From Pegea sp. RAD2-039 (lineage: Eukaryota; Chordata; Thaliacea; Salpida; Salpidae): DNA of 64,000 nucleotides. This document shows positions 1 to 13,000 of this stretch, piece by piece; positions within the stretch are counted from its first letter, which is position 1; every line of letters begins with the position of its first letter. The stretch is taken from positions 682,001 to 746,000 of the forward strand of contig JAQGEQ010000354.1 of NCBI GenBank assembly GCA_034620365.1, given 5' to 3'. The notes under the pieces are model-generated. The model was not told the origin of the DNA. It searched no databases and saw nothing but the letters and a program-made list of their open reading frames with translations. Both the position numbers and the translations under genes were made by a program.

Positions 1-104
1 ATTGAGGCCTCATTTTTACTGTTTTCTGATTAAATCAAACAGAATGAGTTTTTTTAAAACCATTATTAGATTTAAGTTTTAGTAGAATCAAACTTGTAAC
101 TTAC

Positions 105-1090
105 AGCACAAGTATAAACACATTCTGATTTGAAAGCGTAACCGGCAGTGCAGGTAATTGCTCCGTTTTCTGGTGGTACTAAAGCAGGCACACATTGAAT
201 TGCTAAAAGATAAAAACATGGTTTGCAAAATCCAAAATTGTCACAATCAACTTACAAATAACTTTCATCGGTCCGCCATATGCAATAAGCCTTGCGTCAT
301 TGCATACATATTCCATTGGTGATTCAAAACCATCTAGTAAATATCCAGGAATTGCTTCAAATGAGCAACTTGCTCCATACACTAACTCAGTTGGACAGTC
401 ACTTATTACATGAGTTAGCGGAGGTGGAAGAATACATTTCTTAACTGGATGAAAAAAGTTTGAATTGAATCACACTTTGAGTTACACAAAGCAATGTAGT
501 CTCAACCAGAGTTAAAAGTAATTATCTAAGTCACTAACTTAATTTAAGGTTAACTAAAACATTAAAATGATTTTATTAGGACATTAAAAGATAATTTTAT
601 TTGAGTTGTATTTAACAATGTGTTAAGCTACAAAATTATTGGTTAAGGATTAAATTTCATATTTCTAACAGTTCATACTTTGACAAATAGGAATATCGTC
701 GGACCATAGTCCACCACGTGTGCAAATGCTAACAGCTTCTCCAACGAGTGAATATCCTGTTTCACAGCTAAACCTGCATTCAGATTGAAAATAATTTGCT
801 TCACTACATCTTATAGAGCCGTGAGGAGGTTCAACGAGTTTACTGCATTTAAGTTCTGAAAAAAAAACGTTAAATGTTTATCACAGCCTCAAACAAAAAT
901 CCTTCCAACATACTCTCACAAAATGGGACATCTCCTGTCCACGATGAATCTTCTTTGCACCGACGCATTGATGAGCCCCGAAGCTTATAACCAGGATCAC
1001 ATGTGTACAAGCAAGCCGAATCAAAGTTGATATCTTCTGTACACTCGATATTTCCATTTAATAAAGCACCGACTTTCTCACATTCAATCA
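105..1090 (-). other. CCP modules 22-24 and the first half of 25
   Basis: Exons 914-1,090, 679-855 and 256-444 each encode a whole CCP in phase 1-1; exon 105-202 (98 nt, phase 1-0) encodes the first half of CCP25, whose second half lies outside the window. CCP22 and 23 are regular six-cysteine modules. CCP24 is irregular: the fourth cysteine is replaced (SFEAIPGY), the final cysteine is absent and the Trp is missing. In CCPs those two cysteines are expected to pair, so one disulphide is lost cleanly. Confidence 0.87.
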
Positions 1091-4000
1091 CTAAGATAAC
1101 AATTTTAAGATAAAGTCAAATTAAATTCTAATTAATTTTTAATAGACTTACTAGTGCAAGTAGCCTCTCTTCCATCATATTCACCATAATCCTGACACAC
1201 TCTAACAGAACTTCCTTCCATCTGGTATCCCTCATTACAAAAGATTCGACATTTTGTTCCGTAAACTGAATCATTATCAGAACACCTGTAAAAATATTTT
1301 TTTTAATTTTTGCACTTTTTTAATTGCTCACAGTTAATTAAATATAGATCTTTTGGTCACCTTAAGTAGCCGTTTTCTGGTTCATTTAAAGGTTCACACT
1401 CAACTATTTGACAAATAGCTGCTTCACCCGACCAGATATGGTCTGCCATACACGTTCTTTGAACACTACCAATCAATGTGTAGCCAATCTGAAAAAATCT
1501 TTTTGTAAAAATATCGATGACATTAAAAAAAAAATATAAAACTTACACCACATGAGAAGCGGCAGGTAGATAAATAGTTACTGTTGTCGGAACAGACCTT
1601 TCGTCCGTTATTAGGAATATTCAAAATTGGACATTCAACAACTATTAGTAGATATGAATAAAATTATTTTTTTTTAGAAGTATTTTTTAATTAATAAATT
1701 ACTCACTGGTACAAATCACTTGTTCTCCAGACCATGTGTAGTCTTCTTGGCATGTTCTAACAGTACTTCCTGTTGAGATGTATCCTTCCTGTATTTTTTT
1801 AATAGCTTTAAAGAATTTATTATTTTACTTTAAACCCAAAGGCGTTTGTGAATCAGCTTGAATTATAAGGCGTATTAAAGGTACATTTAAAACAAAACTT
1901 AATAATAAAAATACTATGGCCTGCTTCGGATGTAAGCAAGGACAGAAATAATGGAGATCCAGTTGTTGCCCGTACATCATGATTTAACTCTTGGCATCAA
2001 CAAGGTTATGCAGCGGAACAAAAAAACTGATGCGGATACGCCCAGCTGGCGTCGCAGGAGCTGTTAGAACGACATTGAGTACAGCAATGAGCTGCCAACG
2101 GGGTTCCAACTTTGGCTTTAAATTTGGAGTTTTACGTCTTCTAGAACCGTTGTCATAAAACTGATTAACAAGGCCCATCTACCCGGGTTTTTTATGGACT
2201 TTTCTTTGTCGTAAATACGTGTTCACCCAGCGACCTTACGCGTGTAGTCACTACAATACGGAAACAGACAAAACCAAACTTATTTACTGATATATTCTGT
2301 TTGAATAGAATACTTTCGTTAACGTGAAACCAGATTAAAAATTTTATTTGTTTTAGATTAGACTTACATCACAAGTAATTGTACAAGTTGAACCATATCT
2401 TGCACTATCACTGCACTCAACAAAAGCATGCCCGACGGATGGTAGAACCCCACAAGAGATCATTGAGCATGTAGTCTTCATTCCTGTCCATAAGCCACTA
2501 TCTTGGCATGTTCGAAGTTCAGATCCAATCAACTCAAACCCTTCCTGTTAAATAAAAACATTAAATCTTAATTATCTCTTTAAAAAACCCACAAACCTCG
2601 CATTTAAATCTACAAACTGAAGAGTAAGCTGAGCCAGCAGAGCAATTTTTGAAGCCATGATCGGGTGGAGACAGGACTGGGCATGTAATTACTGAAAATG
2701 GGAATTTTAAGTTTAGGTTTAAATTTTTCATACAAGTTGCTGATACTTACAGCTACAAATCGCTTCCACTCCAGAAAATAATTTATCAAGTCGACATTGA
2801 CGTTTAGAGCTACCAGACAAAGTGTATCCGTCCTAAAGAATAAAAAGCCATCTTAAATTTAACTATTCAGTTAATTTATCGAATAATTTTTGTTTTTTTA
2901 GAACTAAAGCAATTACGGTTCTGCATTTGCATATTTTACGTTTGTTGGACTTGGTGTGAATTACTAAACTATTATTATTTGAAATTTAATCAAAATTTCA
3001 TGATTTTTTGTATAATCAAAAGATTAAGTTGTAAACTCCATCTTTTAACTTAGATGAACCCTATAACTTAATGAGATTTTAACAACAGCAAAACAACACG
3101 AGCTTTACATCTCTTACTGTTTGTGTATTATATTTTGTATGACTAGACTTATTTCGGTAACTTAAGCATATGAAATTATCTAAAAACTGAGTCACGTACA
3201 TCGCATATCACTGTACATTCTGATCCATACAAGTTACTCTCTGTACAAATAATTCTTCCATTTTCTGGTGTAGATATCACTGGACACTCTATCACTGTCG
3301 AAGAAAAAATAAAACGTTAGTGACCCAAACAGCCAATGTTGTTTTGTTTGAAAGAGTAATGGATGACTTACAGACACAAGTAGCATCTTTTTCACTGGAC
3401 CACTGCCCGTTTTCTTGACATACTCTCACGTTACTTCCCACAAGCTCATAACCAACGTTACAAGTTAATCTACATTGTGTTCCAAAGTTGCTGTCATCAG
3501 AGCATCTAATAAAGATGAATAAAACTTTAATAATAATCAAGAGTATGACTTTGTTTCACCTTATATTACTATTCTCTGGTGTAGAGTAGTCTTCACATGT
3601 TACTATCGAGCATTCAGGCTGAACACCTGACCAAGTACCATCCTCCTGACACACTCTGACGTCATCGTTGAGAAGATTGAAACCGACCTGAATACTCAAA
3701 AGTGAAAACAAGAGCTTAAAGATGGTAAACAGATACTAACATCACACACAAATCTACATGTTGATCCGTACTCAGACCCTCTATCACACACTTTTCTTCC
3801 ATGACTAGGTGGTAATAATGATGCACAAGTTATCACTGCAACAAAGAGACAAAACTATTACTAAAGAATGTGATTCACTATATTATCGTATCGGTGAGTG
3901 TTAGCAAAACTTCGGTAAAGTTATCAATAAATGGCGAATAAAATATTACAAGCTCGGGTTTAATACAGATTAGTAACAAATGTTTAACCAGAAAAGATTT

Positions 4001-7000
4001 TTGAAGAGTAAATTTTTTAACAGCCACAATTCAGTTTATACAAAAGCTTACACGAGCAAACTGCCGATGATCCAGTCCAGCTTTTTATACTTGTACATTC
4101 TCTTTCACTGCTACCTTGTAACTCATAGCCACTCTAAAAGTAATTATTTAAAAATTAGACTTAATTTACCTCCTATGAATATTTTACTGAGTCAGTTAAA
4201 TTCTTACATCACATTTTATTGTACAGATTGAACCATACAGTTCATTCTCAGTACACATCATTTCTCCATTAGCTGGTGCGGATAACACGCTGCAACGAAT
4301 TCCTATAAGACAGAAAAGCCATTTTTATGATACAAATAGATCTAATGATGAATAGTTAAGGTGATGGAGGAAAAGCTTATATACAATTCTTTCTATTATG
4401 TGCTACTGCATTAAAGGCTTTATACTCGACATTTGTTAATCTAAAATTGAGGAAAATTTAAAAATGAGAAACTTTTTGGCAATTTTTGAATGGTTAGTAA
4501 AATAACTTACTGGTACAAACTGTCGCTGGTTCTGACCATTGATGATCAACTTGACATGTTCTAGTCACCGAACCACTTAACTCATACCCTTCCTGTAACA
4601 ATGCAACCATTTTTATTGAACGAAACGTTGACTGTAAGGAGCGAACACCAAATCTTAAGCTTAACCAACCGTGTGAAAATAGTCAGGAAGAAAATTGGAG
4701 TACAAAATCATCTAAAGCATCTTTTATAAGTTAACATTTTTTTTTTTTTGAAAAATTGTTTTATAATTGCAGAACTACGGATAGTATTACATTTTTATTG
4801 AAAAATTATTTAGTATATTAAAGGTTCAAAAGTTTTTTTTAATTATCAGATAATGATAAATTGTTTAATTGACCAAAATAGAAAGTTAGGTTCTATTAAT
4901 TTTAATTATTTCAAAAGTAAATCTTTCAATGCAAAAGTATAAGATATTTTTATCTGTAAATTTAAAGTATGTTTAGTAAATTGTTTCCAGCTGGCGACAG
5001 TCAATGGTAATGAGAAAACTACTAAAATAAGAAAAAAATTTATAGCGGAAAAACATTTAGGAGGTGTAAAAAATAAAAGAAGGACAATTTTCAGGTGCGC
5101 TCGTCTTATTTGAAATTCAGCAGAAAATTGAACCGCTTATTTTGTTTGTTTCTGATATACTTACTTTACAGTAGAAAGTACATTTAGAATTAAAGTCATT
5201 AAATTCGGAACAATCAACGTGGCCATTTTTAGGTGCTTCTAGCTCGATACATTCAATTCCTAGACAAAAAAGTTGATTTGGTTAAAACTGAAAAGAGTTG
5301 TTCAACCACTAGGTGTCACTATAACGTATCTAAGGTTTTAGATTGAGAGATGATCTAGCAGATTGTTTCATTTTAAGATTGGAGTTTTAGCGATATTTTT
5401 GTGACTCTTATCAAATCTAAAAGTAATATAAAAACTTACCAATTAAAATATGCGCCTAATCTGAGCTTAACTAAATATTAAATTTTCGGTATTAATAATT
5501 TCTTGGCTCAAAAAATTATTCAATCAAGATAAACTTTCAGTAGAAGCTTATGAGAGTTACAAAATTGATTACAAGAGATTCTTTGAATCATTTGTTTCTT
5601 CAGTTTTAAGTTCTATCTTCTGGAATAGATATCGGACTGTAAACTGTTTTCTTAACTACCAATCATCAAACCTAAGCCTTTTCATTTGGTGTAAATCCAG
5701 TTTCTTAACATTTATAAAATCGTAGAAAATATTACAGAAGGAATCAGATTCAGATTCTTATCACTTTGTAATTACAAATATTTTGTTTAAAGCTTTAACC
5801 TTTTTTATGTTCAAATATTTATAAAATTGTCTGTGAGACTTTTTCAGTATTTGAAAGTTTTTTTTGTGAGTACCAAACTTACTTTCACATGCTACTTCAG
5901 CACCAGTCCATACTCCGGAAGCCAAACATGTCCTAACACTCTCTCCAATCAAATCGTATCCAAGATTACAATTGAATTTACATTGCGACTGATAATTAGT
6001 ACCATCTGAACATCTATACATCAAACAATTCAATTATTTAAATTAAATAACTATTTTAAGTTAAAACAATTCAATTATTAGCAACTGTCTAATTATCATG
6101 ACGTCATCACCTTTTCTTTCCATTCTTTGCCGCGGTCAGGCGTGGACACGTCACGATAGAGCAAACAGTTTCTGTTCCGGTCCATCGATGGTCTTGGTCG
6201 CAGATACGAACCTTAGAACCTTCTTGAGTGTAACCAACCTAGGTACCAGAAAGTTAATGACTCGTATATTTGTGATTGTAACTAACGTTACAAGTGAAGT
6301 GACATCTTGAAGCATATTCATTGTTGTTAGTACAGTTTTTAACACCGTGGTTAATAGACTTCAATTCAGGACAGAAAATCTCTGCAAAAAACTTTATTAG
6401 TAAGAAAGTTAAGCTCTATTGTAATCGATTGAAACATTTTTCTCGTCTGCTTGCCTCTGGGCAACATTGATGATGAACAGTTAACACATCGCAGACTACT
6501 TTGTCTGGTACGTGATACTTGGTTTAAAGCTGAAAATCGTACTAAAACGAAGCGAAGCATAAAATATTTAAACTATCACCTAAAACTGGCGGACAGGTAG
6601 AACAACTTTGCTGGTAGCTAGTTCGAAACTTTTCTGATACAAGAAATAAACAACGCTACTTTCAAACGTTGCTGCTAATATCAATCTATTTCTTTGAAAT
6701 GTTTTCAGGGTTTGTGGTTAAATAAGCGAAACTAACCTGCTAATGTTATTTACTTTAATTTTTAGTTAGAGTTTAACAAGCAATGTCTGATTTTTTTGCT
6801 ATTGATTGTAAAATTTTTACTGGTTGCACAGTTCATTATGATAAAATCGAAAAAAATATTTTCTAATGTGATTTTATCAACTAAACAATTGTTACTTTAC
6901 AATAATTTAGTCTTTTTATAATGAAATTTGTCGGAATTTAGTTCTATGCCTTATAAGAACAATAGCTTCTGATTGTACACTAAAGATTTTGGTAACAGTG

Positions 7001-10000
7001 CAATTTCTTAGTTGATAATTCATACAGTAATGTTTGTGGCTTACGGTCTGTTATACAAGTTTTAAAGCTTAAATATTTTTGTGGTTTTACAATAAGCCAC
7101 TCACAAAGTCAATTTAAGAAAGTATAGAAAATATTAAAACTAACTTGTACATATAGCTTGTTCTCCAGACCAAGTTTCATCTTGTTGGCAGATTCGCTCT
7201 GAGCTTCCACTAATTTCATAACCTTCCTACAATCAAACAGAAGGTAAAAATCATATTTTTAATACTTTTGTTGAATTTAACAATCTGTGGAGTTATTAAT
7301 AGTACCTTGCATCGGAAGTAACATGCTGAATCGTAAAAATTGCCATCAGAACATGACATGGAAGAATGATCTGGAGTTTCTAACTCTAAACAAGTCACTC
7401 CTAGAAAAGGTTTATCAGATCTAAGAAAGTTTTTTGGATAAAACCAAGAGTAAATCCTAAGGATTTCTCCGAGCCATTGTAAGAAAGTTTGAATTTAATA
7501 CTTTTGTATGTATGCCAGAGTTATGTTTTTGTGTTTAGTTTATTTTAAATATAAAAAAAGTGATTTTAAATGTTAGTTACTTTCACAAACAAGATCTTCT
7601 CCTGAAAACTGCCCATTTCTGCCACATACCCTTGTAGTATCACCTGACTTCATTTTGTAACCAGGCTAAAAGAAACAGTTTTAGCTAGTCCTCTCACAAG
7701 CATCATATAAGTTGATGATTTTATCACCTGGCAGGACACAGTGCAGACTGAACCATAATCATCTCCTCTAGTACAAGCGATCATTGTATTTGGCATCTCG
7801 TCTGGTAGAGGACATGTAATTCTCACGCAAACCGGAGCAGAGCCAGAAAATGTGTAATTCAACCCACATCTCCGAGTGACGTCACCACCGACAAGCTCAT
7901 AACCTTCCTATGATATCCAAACACTTGAGAGTTAACAAATTGAGACTATTTTGATAAAACTCACGTAACAAACTAAAGTACAATCTGTCCCATACACAGG
8001 AGGACCGGACGATTCTTCGTCTAAGGAGTTGGTACAGTCATACTGACCATTTGCCACTGGTTTTGGTCGTACACATTGGATGACTGTAGAAGAAGCAAGT
8101 AGTCAAACTAAACGTGACGTTTGGAGAAGTTTCAGAAATAATTACTGTTAAACATAACTACCCACTAGCATCTGTCGGCTCAAAAGATTTATACAAAATC
8201 GGTTTAAATTAAATAAAACCTTAGATCAAGCAAAATTATTTCAATAATCCGAAAATGAAATGATTGTGCCGCACGCGACTGTTAACGTTTAAAGAAGAAG
8301 ATGAAGAAAGAGCTTCGATAAACAGAAAGCCTGGGGCATATGCTATTATTATCTAGCACAAGACTTGAAATCCGTTTTTGGGTGGGGTTTGCCTTATAAT
8401 ACTGATGAGTTCAAATTTTTTACAAAGCTCAATCGGACTAATCGTAAGTCACCTGACTTTCTGCACACTCTTGTGCACGCGTTGGACACAATACAGAAAG
8501 CAGGATTTACAAGAAATTCATGGGAGGTCCTTGAATGAAAGATGCAAGAATGTTGCTTCACTGGTTTTTATATTGTTTTGGGTTCGCTGTGATGTTTGAA
8601 ACTGAAAAACCACTTAATTTGTTTGGTTTTAAATTCGATGGGATTAAGGATATACAGTAACACGTGGTTACTTAGATATGTCGAAATTTATTCAAATAAA
8701 AATAGGCAAAAAGTAAAAATTGTTTGATTTTCTGCAAATATTTCTATTATTTTCAACAAAAATTATTTTGTAGAAGTAAAAATAAACACCTTATTTGTCG
8801 ATGAACTTGAAAAACTAGATTCAGGTTTGTAGAATATCATTTTAGGTAAGCTATAAACATTTGATTAATTAAAAAAATTATGGGTTGAATTTTTTAAGGG
8901 TTGAATAATAGAATTTATCTTTTATATGTTGTAAAAAATTTGGAGCTTAAAAGTAAAGCACGAAAAAGCTACTTTTGGTAAAAGTGTTTCTTTTAAATTA
9001 AGTTTATCACAAAGAAGTTATTTTTTGGATAAATCACATTAAATGAAGACAACATTTTGATAATTATTCGGTCATTTTTAGAAAGTTCAAGCTTGTATCT
9101 TCAGAGTATTATCTATAACTGATATCTGATAAAATTATAAATTACCAAATCATATGACGGTAGATGTTTAGTCTGATATGGAGAAAGAGAAAATGTGGTC
9201 AAAATATGAATTGTCTATTCATAGAGCACACTCAACATTTGCCGCATATGTAAGATTTAAATGAACGAAGTTACTTGAATCTAAAAGCAGATAAAGACTT
9301 GCAAAACGTGGCATACGCCTCGATAGTTTTTTTAGCAGCAGTGCAGATAGCTCAGACAGTTTTGAACGTTTAAAAAAGCTAAAAAAACGTAAAGTAAGAA
9401 CAAGAAAAAGGAGTATACGACAAAAATGTGTGTGTATGCACGTTGTATGCTCGATTCGTACACTTGCTTTCGATACACCACTTTTCTATAGCGTTAAGTA
9501 ATTTGCTCTTCTTTTGGTGTTTCTCTTCATCTTCTTCCTTTGTGTGCAAAGTGAACTGCATTTTGTGATCACTAACTTTCGTCTACGTGGCTCCTTCATA
9601 TCTTTTAATAGTAGGATTTAAATCTACTGCCTAAGACTGTTAGCAGACTGATTGATAAATATAAAATTCATCATTTGATGTCTAAATTTCTCGAGAAGGA
9701 TTCTAAGATTTAAAGTCTTAGATGCCATTTAGAATATTCTTAAATACTTAATAAGAACCATAAAATTGTCACAAAACTAAACAAACAGAAAAAGAAAATA
9801 TTTGTTTTTCAACTTCGAAAATATTTATCAATTGATTAAAGTTTACTTTTGCAAGTGATCCCATCATCTGTAAACGACCCATTATCTTGACACACTCGTC
9901 GTCCCTCACGTCTCCCAGTCGTCTCATATCCAACATCACACACCAGAGTGCATTCAGACTCGAACTTGCTCTCTTGTGTACAATTAAACCGTCCGTTTTG

Positions 10001-13000
10001 GATCTCTGGTAGATCCGTGCATTGAATCTCTGGAATCAAAAAATAAAAGATATTAAGACTCTTTCATCTTTTATTAATTAAAGACTTCCTATCATGTCTA
10101 TAAGCTGATTTTGCGAAGCTACAGGGTGAACCTGATACCACTGAGAGTTCTTGTCGATACAGACACTCATGTAATGACAAGGACTCTAGTGGGTCCAGGC
10201 TACCATTAATACAACTAATCGAAGAGACCGGCAACCCTAACTCAACCTCTTAGCCCATACAGTGCAGAAGAAAACTGAAGCAAGCTTACTAATGACTGGA
10301 GAAGAAGCAGATGAAGTTGCTAAGCTGGCTTGGTGAGTTACATAGACGAAGAAAAAAGAAGAAGAAAAAAAAGCCAAGTTTTTTTGACAGCACAACCAAG
10401 TTTTACCGCTTAAGCTTTTTTACCAGTCACGCTTGAATGAACCACGCACAACAAACAGCAGCGTGCAGCGCACACACACGACCGTCGATCAACACACACA
10501 TGTCTCGTCTCTTTCTTATGACGAAACAAGTCTAGAAGCCAGTGGCTCGTCAAATAGATTTTCGACTCGAATTGGAGCCCACCCGACGGACTTTAATCTC
10601 ATGAATTTCTGTATATCTGCCCCCTTTGAACCTCTGTCTACTGGAGTCTGTATTAATTACGCTTCGCTGTTCCCTACCAACTCCAATACTATACTGTGAT
10701 TGTCTACAAGGCGACGATTTTTGAATCATCTGCTTCCTGCTTCCGTAAACAACAGTTAGAGTTTAGTTTGTGTTTGTGACACTGGAAAGTTGAGTTTGTT
10801 ACGCACCGCTGCGTTTTTGTAAAAATCATTAAAATTTATTAACTATTTTATCATTTTTTTTAGTATTTTAATGAAATTATTGTCATACAGAGAAGGCATC
10901 AAAGGGTATTCCCTCGCTAAAAGTAGCTGGTCAAGTCGTCTGTCACGTGCTAGCAACTTTGCAATTCAAGCCTTCTGCTTCAGTGCAGACGGTCAGACTG
11001 CTTCAAGTTTTTTGATTCTTTTTTCAACTTTAAGATTCGCGGAAAGACTCGCTTCGGGCTCATGAGGGGAGCAGACGTTGCAATTGTGAACTCATGCGTG
11101 CAAGATTAGTTTGAATTGATGCAAAGGGAGACTTTCTTTGTAACACCCTCTAACGGCGACCGATTTGCTTAGCGATTTGATTGGTTAATAAAAAAAACTC
11201 AACTTTTTCTGTTGAACTTTGCAAATCTCGAATTTCAATTTTTCAATTTAATTAAATCGAACAAAATATTTTTACTTTTTAAATTATTTTAGGAAGTTAA
11301 AAAAGAAATTTGTAGAATGAAAAAAATTCAAGTTTAACCCCTCAAGTAACTCGAGCTATTCTACTGATAAATAGCTACCTGTCGAGCTAAATAGATTGAT
11401 TTCTTCATTCTAATCTCATTTCTTTGAACACAAAACTAAGCTGATATATTTGACTTTAGCAACTTATCTCAAACATAAATCATATTTCATATCTAAAAAT
11501 CTAATCATAAAAATAATAAAAGTTTTTTATCAGATTTATTTATCTATTACTCAACAAAAAGAATCTAATGATTTATAAAAATCTTATAAACTGGACTTAC
11601 TCGTGCAAGTTGCAACAGTTCCAACCCATTCTCCTGATTCATCGCACTGAATCTCAGTTAAACCATCTGATTCATATCCATCATTACAGGCAAGGTCACA
11701 GAAAGAAGCATATCGGTCATCTTCAGTACATTTCAGGGCTCCATTTGAAACCTCGGGTAATGGTCCGCAAGTAATCACTAAAATATTTTATGATTTTTAA
11801 TCTTTGACATTCTAATTAAAGTTTAAATTTAATCATTACAAAAAAAGTTTTTCTAAAATTGTTAATTGTTTAATTAAACCAATAAAAATATTTTACTTTG
11901 AAGAAGTGTTTAAATTACGATTTAGAATTAAATAAACAACTCTAAATTACAAGTTTAAAAGTAGAAAACTAATTAAATTAAAATATTTAATCTAATTTAC
12001 TAAGTTTAAGCTTTAAAATATATCTACATCAAATTCTCATTTCATAACTTCAAATTAGTTAGCCACTAAATGGCGCTAAACAACTACAAAACCTACAGCA
12101 TTCAAACCTAAAAGCTCTAAGAAAAGTTTCAACTAATCAAATATAAACTAATAAAACAAACAAAAAAAGAAAGGATTTGATACGTTCGCAAGAAGGAAAG
12201 GTTGACGACCAAATGCCGGGCGAAAGCTCGCCCTCACAGACAGATATCCGGTCGCCTATAACTTTGAGACCAGTCCGGCATTCAAACGTGCATACACTGC
12301 CGTGGTAGTTGAGGTCGGTACAGTTTCGCATCAGATTGATGTCATATTCATCTTCTACATCATCACAGGTGATTCCTATGCAAGCGGAAGCTATAAGTGA
12401 GCTGCTACGACATCCATTATCACAGAATGTCGATAAAAGATTATTTAAAGGAGCGCACAGTCACGTGATTGCACACGTGAGCGGCGAGAAGGTGTGACGT
12501 CATTAGACGACTAAATAGAACTTGTTACAGTTCGTCAATGCAACTACATAAAAGGAGATATCACTAGATGGCGTGTTTACATGAAAATGTCCTAAATGCA
12601 GGAAGAAGATAAAAGACATACTAAGGCAAGCTGGAGGATAGATGTTGGTCATCTCATAGGTCCCTGACTGGGAGCAAATTGCAGATGTGGAGCCATCTAA
12701 CTCGTAGCCGATATCACAGGAGAAATCACAACGAGATCCAAAGACTGCCTGTCCTTGACACTCGATGAAGCCATTTTCCAGAGGTTCCGGCTCCAAGCAT
12801 CTCACTTCTACGCATGCAGTTGAGAGATCAATCATTAGCAGCAGTTATCTTTTTTACAAGATTGCTAATGTAAGAGAGCAAATCGGACATGCAAAAGTGG
12901 TTTCTGATGATTATGGCCTAGTTCAAAATCACGTGACATCATGCAGCATGCAACACTAGAGGAGAGTATTGATCATGGAGTGGTTAGTGATTACATTGAA

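Noticed and set aside
6098-6345. Open frames on both strands of about 65-70 codons
   Set aside because: Shadows and read-through of the CCP11/12 exons; the correct frame is fixed by cysteine spacing and splice phase.
8378-8599. 73-codon plus-strand frame in the CCP7-CCP8 intron
   Set aside because: No recognisable domain and no connection to other exons; it lies in a slightly GC-richer block that may be an old repeat.
11568-11774. 68-codon plus-strand frame
   Set aside because: Antisense shadow of the CCP6 exon at 11,601-11,777.
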